Assembly: GCA_029203165.1 (NCBI GenBank)
Contig: CP119308.1
Coordinates: 3,286,001 to 3,350,000 of the forward strand
Direction of reading: 5' to 3'
Length of the DNA: 64,000 nucleotides
Origin: Candidatus Microbacterium colombiense
GTDB lineage: Bacteria > Actinomycetota > Actinomycetes > Actinomycetales > Microbacteriaceae
Positions within the stretch are counted from its first letter, which is position 1. The number at the start of each line of letters is the position of its first letter. The position numbers were made by a program, and so were the translations under genes. Under the pieces are notes generated by a model. The model saw only the letters and a list, made by a program, of their open reading frames with translations. It was not told the origin of the DNA and searched no databases. This document shows positions 39,977-47,632 of the stretch, piece after piece.

Positions 39977-40861
39977 TCAGAGGTGCTTGCCTCCGGTGAC
40001 GGGGAGCACGGCGCCGGAGACGTACATCGACTCGTCCGAGGCGAGATAGACGTAGGCGCCCGCGAGTTCGGCCGGCTGCCCGGCGCGGCCCAGAGGCGTG
40101 TCCTTGCCGAAGGTCGCGAGGCGATCGGCATCCCATCCCGTCGCCGGGATCAGCGGCGTCCAGATCGGCCCCGGCGCGACGGCATTCACGCGGATGCCGC
40201 GCGCTCCCGCCTCTTCGGCGAGCGCCTTCACGAACGCGACCTGCGCCGCCTTCGTCATGGCGTAGTCGATCAGTCCCGGTGACGGGCTGTAGGCCTGGAT
40301 GGATGCCGTCACGATGATGCTCGCCCCGGGCTGGAGGTCAGGGTAGGCGGCCCGCGCCGTGTACAGGAGCCCGGCGAGGTTGGTGTCGAAGACCCGGCGC
40401 ATGTCCTCGGTGCGGAGGCTGCCGAAGTCATCGATGTCGTGCTGGTAGCCGGCGTTCAGCACCAGGATGTCGAGGCCACCGAGCGTTCGTCGGGTCTCGG
40501 CGACGATGTCGGTCGCGAAGCCCTCCTGACGCAGGTCTCCGGGGAGCCCGAGCGCCGTACGGCCGGCGCCGCTGATGAGTGCGATCGTCTCATCGGCGTC
40601 GCTCTGCTCTTCGGGCATGTGGGCGATGGCGACGTCGGCACCCTCTCGGGCGAAGGCGATCGCGACCGCCCGTCCGATCCCGGAATCCCCTCCGGTGATC
40701 AGGGCACGGCGACCGGCGAGGCGATCGTGTCCGACGTAGCTCGATTCGCCGTGATCCGGCGTCGGGGTGGTCTCGCCGGTCAGACCCGGCTGGTCCTGCT
40801 TCTGTGCGGGGAAGCCGCCTTCGCGATGCGCGTGACGGGGGTCGACGGTGTCGTCGGTCAT
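39977..40861 (-). CDS. SDR oxidoreductase, general-stress type
   Basis: A 294-residue short-chain dehydrogenase with a hydrophilic N-terminal extension of about 45 residues (HREGGFPAQKQDQPG) typical of the YdaD/YhxC stress group. The NAD(P) site is ITGGDSGIGRAVA near 55, the NAGYQ motif near 137 and the catalytic YAMTK near 199. It ends with the family-typical AGAYVYLASDESMYVSGAVLPVTGGKHL. AGGAGG precedes the ATG. The substrate is unknown. Confidence 0.88.
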   Translation of the reverse strand: MTDDTVDPRHAHREGGFPAQKQDQPGLTGETTPTPDHGESSYVGHDRLAGRRALITGGDSGIGRAVAIAFAREGADVAIAHMPEEQSDADETIALISGAGRTALGLPGDLRQEGFATDIVAETRRTLGGLDILVLNAGYQHDIDDFGSLRTEDMRRVFDTNLAGLLYTARAAYPDLQPGASIIVTASIQAYSPSPGLIDYAMTKAAQVAFVKALAEEAGARGIRVNAVAPGPIWTPLIPATGWDADRLATFGKDTPLGRAGQPAELAGAYVYLASDESMYVSGAVLPVTGGKHL

Positions 40862-40994
40862 GAGGTCCTCCTCTACGGGGTGTCCTCATGACACTGACGT
40901 CCGATGCCGATGCCGCCCAGGGGGTTGACACGACCGACGTGGCGGGCCGGTGCCTTCCGGCTGCCTCGCTCCTCGCTCCTCGCTCCTCGCGTCG

Positions 40995-41342
40995 TTACGG
41001 GACGGAGGTGACCGACACTTCGGCCGTGCCGGGCGCCTCGACCGATTCGTTCGGCTCCGGCGCCAGGTACAGCCCGGAGGGCGCGTTGGCGGTGAACGCC
41101 AGTGCTTCGATCCAGGCCCGGTTGATCGACGGCTGACGGCTGCCGAAGTACTTGAACACCAAGGAGCTGCCGGGCTGGATCCACACCGTGGTGCGGCCTC
41201 CACCGACGCTCGCGTCTTCCTTCCAGCTGAAGGGGAACGGCTCGCCGCGACGCAGCTTCGCCGTGATCACGAGTTGCAGATGCGTGAGCGCCCGATCTTC
41301 GATCTCGGTCTTCACGCCGCCTTCATAGATGAACTTGCCCAT
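40995..41342 (-). CDS. DUF7882-type small protein, copy 1
   Basis: A 115-residue protein starting at ATG 41342 (MGKFIYEGG), set by alignment with its divergent paralogue. Shared features are IEDRALTHLQLVITAKLRRGEPFPFSW and a VWIQPGSSLVFKYFG segment. Such proteins are common in Microbacteriaceae, sometimes mis-annotated as ATP-dependent DNA ligase. An in-frame GTG at 41366 is an alternative start. No strong ribosome site is seen. Function unknown. Confidence 0.75.
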   Translation of the reverse strand: MGKFIYEGGVKTEIEDRALTHLQLVITAKLRRGEPFPFSWKEDASVGGGRTTVWIQPGSSLVFKYFGSRQPSINRAWIEALAFTANAPSGLYLAPEPNESVEAPGTAEVSVTSVP

Positions 41343-41413
41343 GCGGAATGATTCGCTTTCTGCCACGGCCCTGTCGGGGCCGAACGTGACCCCTTATGCG
41401 TAGCGTATGTCGT

Positions 41414-41764
41414 ATGGGCCTCATGTACTACGGCGGCAGCGCCGATCCGATCCAGATCGAAGATCGCGCGCTCGCACATCTCAAGGTGGTCATCGCCACG
41501 AAACTGCGCAGGAACGAGAGCTTCACCCTGTCGTGGATGCACCCGGAAGGCGACGTCCCCGGCCGGTCGACGGTGTGGCTTCACCCCTCGATCCCGCTGC
41601 GCTTCGTGTTCGACGAGCCGGTCGCGCCGGAGCTCCATCTGGAATGGATCACCGCGATGGCGGACTCCGCGAACACGAGCGGCGGCATCACCCTCGTGCC
41701 GGAGGACCTGATCCCCGCGGACGAACAGGTGACAGAACAGGTCGCCGAGCAGGTCGCGGAGTAG
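41414..41764 (+). CDS. DUF7882-type small protein, copy 2
   Basis: A 116-residue paralogue of the divergent gene at 40995-41342, sharing IEDRALAHLKVVIATKLRRNESFTLSW and the VWLHPSIPLRFVF strand. The tail is acidic with a short VTEQVAEQVAE repeat. The ATG at 41414 matches the paralogue's start; upstream ATGs at 41396 and 41411-type positions are possible. No Shine-Dalgarno is visible and the upstream CTTATGCGTAGCGTATG is AT-richer, so a leaderless transcript is possible. Confidence 0.75.
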   Translation: MGLMYYGGSADPIQIEDRALAHLKVVIATKLRRNESFTLSWMHPEGDVPGRSTVWLHPSIPLRFVFDEPVAPELHLEWITAMADSANTSGGITLVPEDLIPADEQVTEQVAEQVAE

Positions 41765-41871
41765 GCGGACGAGCGCACCGCTGACGGGATCCGGTGCCGA
41801 AGTCAACCCCCTCCACCCGGGCGGGCGGGCGACCTAGAGTCGGAAATCCAGCAGCCGAGGAGGCGATGAGG

Positions 41872-42351
41872 ATGACCGATCAGCAGACTCCCGACGAGGG
41901 CTACACGCCGACCACGACGCATGCGGAGTGGGGAGCCGGCGAGCCGCGCCTGCGCGTCTCCCGCGATGACGAGCGCACCGAGTTCCTGCTCGTCGCCGAC
42001 GTCGTGCGCATCGGCTCCGCCGAGGGCAACGAGTTGCGCGTCGCCGACACCGACCCCGTGCATGCGACCATCACGCACGACGACCGTGACGAGTACGTGC
42101 TCACGTTGCACGGAGGGGGCGAGATGAACGCGGCCGCGGGCGCGGATGCGACGCATCCCGGCGACGACACCGAGACGTTGCGCACGGGTGCACGTTTCAC
42201 CGCGGGACCGTGGACCTTCGTCTTCGCCCGCGAGGAGTTCGCCGATCACGGCCGACCGTTCGGCGGCCGCAAGGGCGGCGAGTACAACGACCAGGATCTG
42301 CAGGCGCCCCGGCCGGACTACAGCGCCGATGCGGCAGAGTCGGCGCCCTGA
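41872..42351 (+). CDS. FHA-domain-like protein
   Basis: A 159-residue protein. The central region (LLVADVVRIGSAEGNELRVADTDPVHATITHDDRDEYVLTLHG) matches a forkhead-associated domain: the IGS turn, an N in the position of the usual Asn/Ser, and an H replacing the SRxH pattern as DPVHATI. FHA domains bind phosphothreonine. The rest is acidic and low in complexity. The ATG at 41872 is preferred over 41866 by spacing from GAGGAGG. It overlaps the end of the convergent hydratase gene by 34 bases. Confidence 0.8.
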   Translation: MTDQQTPDEGYTPTTTHAEWGAGEPRLRVSRDDERTEFLLVADVVRIGSAEGNELRVADTDPVHATITHDDRDEYVLTLHGGGEMNAAAGADATHPGDDTETLRTGARFTAGPWTFVFAREEFADHGRPFGGRKGGEYNDQDLQAPRPDYSADAAESAP

Positions 42352-43136
42352 TCGTCTGAGGGCGTGTGCGAGGGGAACACGGCGCGGCGTCGTTCGGCGA
42401 ACGCGGCGAGCCCTTCGCGCGCGTCGGCGCTCGTGAAGGCGGCCTGACCGAGTGTGGCCTCCAGCCGGAAGGCATCGCCCTCCGGAAGATCGGCCAGAGT
42501 CCGCACCGCGTTCTTGATCGTCGCGACCGCGGTGCGGCTGCGGGAGAGCAGATCTTCCGCCACCCCCAGCGCGGCGGACTGCAGTTCGGCTGCCGGCACC
42601 ACCCGGTTCAGGATGCCGTAGCGCAACGCGGTCGCGGCATCGATCTTCGTGCCTCGCAGCATGAGGTCCATCGCCCACGCGTAGGGGATCTGCCGCACGA
42701 GACGGACCAGGGTGCCACCGGCAGGAACCACGCCGACGCCGGTCTCGGGAAGCGCGAACTGCGCATCCTCCGCGGCGAGGCGGATATCGGTCGACAGCAG
42801 GATCTCGAATCCGCCACCCAGGCACAGTCCGTTCACGGCGGCGACCACGGGCTTGTCGAGGGTCGAGTGCTTCTGGTGCGCGGCATCCCATTCGCTGATG
42901 TCGAAGCGTCCCTCGGTGAGCGCGGGGATCGATTCGCCGAGGTCCGCTCCGACGCAGAACGCACGGTCTCCGGCGCCGGTGAGGATCGCCGCCCCGATGC
43001 GGTCGTCGTCCCTGACCTCGGCGAACGCGTCGCCCAGCTGCTCGTACATCGCCAGCGTGAGCGCGTTGAGCTTCTCCGGACGATCGATCGTGATCACCGC
43101 GAGGGCGCCGTCGCGGTCGAGACGCACACCGCCCAT
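42318..43136 (-). CDS. Enoyl-CoA hydratase/isomerase family protein
   Basis: A 272-residue crotonase-fold enzyme. The CoA and oxyanion regions are AFCVGADLGES near 60 and NGLCLGGGFEILLSTDIRLA near 105. One catalytic Glu position is occupied in ALPETGVGVVP. Its ATG overlaps the stop of the CoA-transferase gene by one base, so the two are co-translated. Together they probably act on a CoA thioester of a carboxylic acid, but the substrate cannot be read. Confidence 0.9.
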   Translation of the reverse strand: MGGVRLDRDGALAVITIDRPEKLNALTLAMYEQLGDAFAEVRDDDRIGAAILTGAGDRAFCVGADLGESIPALTEGRFDISEWDAAHQKHSTLDKPVVAAVNGLCLGGGFEILLSTDIRLAAEDAQFALPETGVGVVPAGGTLVRLVRQIPYAWAMDLMLRGTKIDAATALRYGILNRVVPAAELQSAALGVAEDLLSRSRTAVATIKNAVRTLADLPEGDAFRLEATLGQAAFTSADAREGLAAFAERRRAVFPSHTPSDDQGADSAASAL

Positions 43137-44401
43137 CAGATGGTCCCCGCGGCCCGGAGCGCGTCGATCTCCTCGGACGAGTAGCCCAGCAGGTCACGGA
43201 AGATCGCCTCGGTGTGCTCCCCGGTGTCGGGCGCGAGACCCCGCGGGCGCGGAGGGGTGCGGTCGAGCTTGACCGGCGATCCGAAGGTGCGCAGCGCTCC
43301 GTAGCCGGCGTATTCGGTGTCGACGACCATGTCGCGCGCGGCGATCTGGGGATCGGCGACCACCTCGGCGATGTCCTTCACCGCGCTCAGCGGAACGAGG
43401 TCGCCGGCGAGCGCTTCGAGCTCGGCCTTCGTGCGGTCGGCGAACCAGCGCTCGACCATCGGCTTCACACGCGCAGCGTACACGGCGTCGTCGAACCGCG
43501 TGGCCATGCGGTGCAGGTCGGGGTTGTCGTCGTACTCCCCCGGCGTGCCGAAGGTGTCGCACGAGATCTTCCAGAACTTGTCGGTGTACCCGCCGAAGAA
43601 CACGTAGCCGTCCTTGCACGCGAACAGCTCGTAGGGGCGTACGAACGGATGCTGGTTGCCCAGCGGCTTCGGCACAACGCCCTCGGTCGTGTAGGAGACG
43701 ACCGCGTTCTCGGTGAGGGTGAGCACGGAGTCCTGCTGCGAGATGTCGACGAGCTGACCCTCGCCCGTGCGTTCGGCATGACGTACGGCGGCGAGCACCC
43801 CGATCACGCCGTACAGGCTCGCGGCGAGGTCGCCGATGATCGTGCCGACGCGGGTGGGAGGCTCGCCCGCCGACCCGTTCATCGACCAGAGTCCGCCGGT
43901 CGCCTGCGCGCTGTTGTCGTACGCCGGGCGGCCACGGTACGGACCGGACTGGCCGTAGCCGCTGAGGGCCGCGTAGACGAGGCGCGGGTTGACCTCGCGC
44001 AGCCTCTCGTGGCCGAGTCCGAGGCGGTCCATCGTGCCCGGACGGAAGTTCTCCACCAGCACATCGGCGTGTGCGACCAGGCGCTCCAACGCGGCCTTGC
44101 CCTCGGGGTGGCGCAGGTTGAGGGTCACGCCGAGCTTGTTGCGGTTGTACTGGGCGAAGAATCCGCTGAAGGATTCGGCTCCCTCACGCTCGAGCATCGG
44201 CGGGAAGGTGCGCGTGTAGTCGGGATCGTCGGGATGCTCGACCTTGATGACCGTCGCTCCGAGGTCGGCCAGGATCATCGAGCAGTACGGGCCCGCGACG
44301 ACGCGTGTCACGTCGATGACCACCACCCCCGCGAGGGAACCGGGGGCGGCATCCAACCCTCCGAGAGATTCCAGTCGGGCGCGGAGCTCGTCGTCGATCA
44401 T
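43136..44401 (-). CDS. CaiB/BaiF family CoA-transferase
   Basis: A class III CoA-transferase of 421 residues. VVVIDVTRVVAGPYCSMILADLGATVIKVE near the N-terminus is the family signature, and LVENFRPGTMDRLGLG near 123 follows. The catalytic Asp is expected in the SQQDSVL region near 225 by family pattern. The ATG at 44401 follows GAAGGGATCC. It moves CoA between carboxylic acids. With the hydratase it forms a two-gene operon. Confidence 0.9.
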   Translation of the reverse strand: MIDDELRARLESLGGLDAAPGSLAGVVVIDVTRVVAGPYCSMILADLGATVIKVEHPDDPDYTRTFPPMLEREGAESFSGFFAQYNRNKLGVTLNLRHPEGKAALERLVAHADVLVENFRPGTMDRLGLGHERLREVNPRLVYAALSGYGQSGPYRGRPAYDNSAQATGGLWSMNGSAGEPPTRVGTIIGDLAASLYGVIGVLAAVRHAERTGEGQLVDISQQDSVLTLTENAVVSYTTEGVVPKPLGNQHPFVRPYELFACKDGYVFFGGYTDKFWKISCDTFGTPGEYDDNPDLHRMATRFDDAVYAARVKPMVERWFADRTKAELEALAGDLVPLSAVKDIAEVVADPQIAARDMVVDTEYAGYGALRTFGSPVKLDRTPPRPRGLAPDTGEHTEAIFRDLLGYSSEEIDALRAAGTI

Positions 44402-44595
44402 GGTGGGGGATCCCTTCTGCGGCGCCCGCTCCGGCGTCGACGATGGAGCGGACGAAAGTGGCCGTCCGCTCAGCTTCTCAGCGCGGATGCCGCAGCGGTA
44501 TGTGGCGATCACACACAGCACGCGGCATCTTCCGGGTCGATGCGACCATATCGCGCCCCGGGCTCACCGTCGGGGCTGGGGCTCGCGCCCGGGGA

Positions 44596-45684
44596 TCACC
44601 GCCCGGGGATCAGACCGATGCGCAGCGGCGCCCCGGGTGCCGAGGCCGCGAGCACAGCCTCGTCGATGTCGGCGAGTGCACGCACGCTCCCCACCGCGTC
44701 GGCGAAGGGATAGGCGCGTCCGCGACCCGCCAGGAAGGCGACCGCCTCAGCCAGCTCAGCGCCGGTGTAGTTGTGCACCCCGGTCACCGTCACCAGACGC
44801 CGCACGATGCTCTCGGCGTCGAGCGGCACCGGGTCGGCCGGGAACACACTGCCGACGAGCACGACGATGCCCCCGGTCGAGACTCCCGCCAGCGCCTCGG
44901 CGACCGCGTGACCCGACGCCTCGATCACCACATCGGGCTCGCGATCGAGCGCGGTCGCCCCGAAGCGCGCGGCGAGCTCCCGCCGTGCAGGATTAGGGTC
45001 GAGCACCTCGACCTGCGCGCCCTGATCGGCCGCGATCGCCGCGGCCGAGAGACCGACGAGCCCGGCACCGTGGATGCGGATCGCAGCGCCGTCGAGATCG
45101 GTGCGCCCGGCCGCGCGCGCCACCGCGGCCCACGCCGTGGCCGTCGCGCACGATGCGGGCGCGAGCACCGCGGCCGGCAGCGCCTCGGGCACCCGCACGA
45201 TCGCCGTGCCCTCCCGCAGCTGCATGTGGCTGCCGAAGGCCCCGGTGAGGTCTCCATGCATGCCGATGCGGTCGTGGCCGTACTTGCCCAGCGTGCGGCA
45301 CTTCTGCGGCATGCCGTGCGTGCAGCGGTCGCACCGCAGGCACGAGACCGTGACCGACCACACGACACGGTCGCCGATGCGCAGCGGGGTGCCGTCGACC
45401 GCGGCGGCACCGTGATCGCCGAGCGCGATGACCCGGCCGACGCTCTCATGGCCGAGCACCAGAGGCGTGGGAGCCGAGCGGCGCCCCTGCACGGTGTGCA
45501 CATCCGAACCGCAGATCGTCGACATCTCGACCGCGACCAGCACGTCGGTGTCGGCGAGCGCGACGCCGGGCACCGCGATCATCTCGTGCGGGTGTCCCTC
45601 CCCCACCCACACCATCGCGGTGGCGGCAGGACGCAGCGCGACGTCTCGGCGGTGCCCGGGTGGACGGACCAGCAGCGTGCCCAT
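44596..45684 (-). CDS. Zinc-binding alcohol dehydrogenase of the phosphonate cluster
   Basis: A 362-residue medium-chain dehydrogenase. The catalytic zinc ligands are in ICGSDVHT near 57 and GHESVGRV near 77, and the structural zinc Cys cluster is SCLRCDRCTHGMPQKC near 115. The NAD site is IHGAGLVGLSAAAIA near 205. It is the last gene of the phosphonate unit, 11 bases after the HAD gene, and resembles the family annotated as phosphonate-catabolism-associated alcohol dehydrogenase. It may handle the aldehyde released from a phosphonate. Confidence 0.88.
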   Translation of the reverse strand: MGTLLVRPPGHRRDVALRPAATAMVWVGEGHPHEMIAVPGVALADTDVLVAVEMSTICGSDVHTVQGRRSAPTPLVLGHESVGRVIALGDHGAAAVDGTPLRIGDRVVWSVTVSCLRCDRCTHGMPQKCRTLGKYGHDRIGMHGDLTGAFGSHMQLREGTAIVRVPEALPAAVLAPASCATATAWAAVARAAGRTDLDGAAIRIHGAGLVGLSAAAIAADQGAQVEVLDPNPARRELAARFGATALDREPDVVIEASGHAVAEALAGVSTGGIVVLVGSVFPADPVPLDAESIVRRLVTVTGVHNYTGAELAEAVAFLAGRGRAYPFADAVGSVRALADIDEAVLAASAPGAPLRIGLIPGR

Positions 45685-45695
45685 GTCGCCCGCCC

Positions 45696-46403
45696 TCAGC
45701 GGGTCGCGATCAGCGGCAACAGGTCGCGCTCGGCGAGAGCGCCGCGCAGGCCCGTCACATCGCGCAGCACGGCATCCGCTCCCGCACCGCTGAGAGCCGG
45801 TCGATCGTGCGCGCCCGTCAGCACGCCGGCGACGAATCCCGCGCCGGCGCGCCGGCCCGATTCGACGTCGCTCACAGTATCCCCGGCGACCGCGACAGCC
45901 GTCACCGACGAGGTCTGCGTACGGATGAGCGAGGCAAGCACGAGGTCAGGGGCCGGACGCCCCCGACCGGCGTCGATCGGGGAGAGCGCGAGATCGACCA
46001 GCCCGTGCCATCCGAGGCCGTCGAGCAGCGCATCGCGCGTGATCGGCGCGAACCCGGTGGTGAGGGCGACCTTCAGGCCCGCATCCTTGAGCGAGCGGAT
46101 CGCGTCGCCCGCGCCGGGGATCTCCGCCACACCCTGCTCCGCGACGATCTCGGCGTAGGCGTCTTCGAATGCCACTGTGGCTCGCTGCGCCGCCACGACG
46201 TCACCGCCCGCGAGATGCGTGAAGACGTCGATCTTGGACTGCCCCATCGTGACGCGCACGTGGTCGAGCGCCTCTTCCCACGGCATCCGATCGGCGACGC
46301 CGGTGCGCTCTGCCGCGCGCTGGAACGCCTGCTCCACGACGCCGTCGTCGAGCACTGTTGTTCCGGCCATGTCGAGCACGACGAGTTCGAGAGGAGTGGT
46401 CAT
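45696..46403 (-). CDS. Phosphonatase-like HAD hydrolase
   Basis: A 235-residue HAD hydrolase. The nucleophile is Asp11 in LVVLDMAGTTVLDD. The cap has MGQSKID with Lys57, the position of the Schiff-base lysine of phosphonoacetaldehyde hydrolase (MGxxKxxH), although the following His is Val here. GDTVSDVESGRRAGA near 180 supplies the last HAD motif. It should cleave a C-P bond in a phosphono-aldehyde. The ATG at 46403 follows GGAAGGA and overlaps the oxidoreductase stop. Confidence 0.9.
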   Translation of the reverse strand: MTTPLELVVLDMAGTTVLDDGVVEQAFQRAAERTGVADRMPWEEALDHVRVTMGQSKIDVFTHLAGGDVVAAQRATVAFEDAYAEIVAEQGVAEIPGAGDAIRSLKDAGLKVALTTGFAPITRDALLDGLGWHGLVDLALSPIDAGRGRPAPDLVLASLIRTQTSSVTAVAVAGDTVSDVESGRRAGAGFVAGVLTGAHDRPALSGAGADAVLRDVTGLRGALAERDLLPLIATR

Positions 46404-47632
46404 GGTGTTCCTTCCATTGCGGGTGCCCACCCGAAGGCGGCGGTGAGATTCTCTTCGGCGAGCCCCAGACCCGTGGTCATGCCGATGCCGGTGGTCGCGG
46501 CGAGCACCAGCACCCCCTCATCGGTGCGTTCGATGAGGAAATCGTTCGGCCCCTTGGCGTAGACGCCCTGCCAGCGTTCGAGCACCCGCGGCGTCGGCAT
46601 GTCGAACAGCCCCACGGCCTCGTCGAGGAAGGCGGTGAACGCCGCCTCGGGCTGGAACGGCGTCGGTTGCACGGCCGAGGTGTGCGAGTCACCCAGGATC
46701 AGGGTGCCGTCGGGAAGCTGCGTGTACATCTGGTTCAGGTCGAGGGCAGCGAGATCCGGTCGCTCGGCGTGAAGGCGTTCGCGCAGTCGCGCAGCCTCGG
46801 GACTCTGAGCGAATCGTCCGTAGCGGATCAGCGACCAGCCCGTGAGCAGCGGTGCGGAGAGCGGATGCGGGAGCGACACCGCCGCGCGCACCATGTCGAG
46901 TGCGCAGCGCACGATGCCGTGGCGCTCCGCGGTCTCGGGCAGCAGCTGGTCGAGGTCGTGGTTCACAGCGACGACGATGTGGCCCGCACTGATCGACCCG
47001 CGGGTGGTGTGCACACGACCGGCTTCGAGGGTCGTGACGGCGGTGCGGAAGCGGAAGTCCACGCCGCGGTCGGCGAGGTGTCGCACGATGGCGGCGGCCG
47101 CGGCGCGCGGGTCGGTCTGCAGATCGGTCTCGATGTACGCGCCTCCGACGATCGCCTCGGCGCGCAGCGGAGCGCGGCGCAGGAGTTCGGCTCTGTCCAG
47201 CATCCGGATGCCGTTCCCGGCGGATACTGTTGACGAGCTGTCCGGGGTGGATGCCGAAGCGCCCGCCGTGGATACCGAGGCGGCGGCCGCTTCCAGCACC
47301 GCGAGCTCGTCATCGGAGCGGGCGGCGACGAGCGTGCCCGATTCGCGCAGCCAGAACCCGGCATCGCGCGACAAGCGCAGCCACAGCTCGCGTGAGGCGT
47401 CGGCGTAGCGTCGGGCCTCCCCCTCCTGAGCGCCGATGCAGAGGTGTCCGAAGTTGCGGATCGTGGCGCCGACGGGGCTTTCGGTACGGTCGACGACGAT
47501 CACGCGGAGGCCGCGGCGCACGGCTGCGTAGGCGGCTCCCAGCCCGACGATCCCCGCGCCGACGACGACGACATCCGCCGTATCCGCTGCCGCCGAGGTG
47601 CGCGCCGCGCCGCTTCCGCCGTCCGCGCTCAT
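46400..47632 (-). CDS. FAD-dependent oxidoreductase of the phosphonate cluster
   Basis: A 410-residue DAO-type flavoprotein. The FAD site is VVVVGAGIVGLGAAYAAVRRG near residue 20, then the GATIRNFGHL motif near 55, and a C-terminal GIGMTTGLGLAEENL segment. It resembles the family TIGR03364, which sits beside phosphonatase-like genes. A member of this broad group is reported to oxidise N-methyl-aminoethylphosphonate (recall, not checked). It could thus make phosphonoacetaldehyde for the HAD enzyme. The start overlaps the phnE stop as ATGA. Confidence 0.88.
   Translation of the reverse strand: MSADGGSGAARTSAAADTADVVVVGAGIVGLGAAYAAVRRGLRVIVVDRTESPVGATIRNFGHLCIGAQEGEARRYADASRELWLRLSRDAGFWLRESGTLVAARSDDELAVLEAAAASVSTAGASASTPDSSSTVSAGNGIRMLDRAELLRRAPLRAEAIVGGAYIETDLQTDPRAAAAAIVRHLADRGVDFRFRTAVTTLEAGRVHTTRGSISAGHIVVAVNHDLDQLLPETAERHGIVRCALDMVRAAVSLPHPLSAPLLTGWSLIRYGRFAQSPEAARLRERLHAERPDLAALDLNQMYTQLPDGTLILGDSHTSAVQPTPFQPEAAFTAFLDEAVGLFDMPTPRVLERWQGVYAKGPNDFLIERTDEGVLVLAATTGIGMTTGLGLAEENLTAAFGWAPAMEGTP

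Noticed and set aside
40972..40994. GCTCCTC short tandem repeats after the first DUF7882-type gene
   Set aside because: Only three to four imperfect copies just past a stop codon; no structure or coding consequence seen.
44443..46158. 571-codon plus-strand frame over the dehydrogenase and HAD genes
   Set aside because: Antisense to two genes with complete catalytic motifs and operon spacing.
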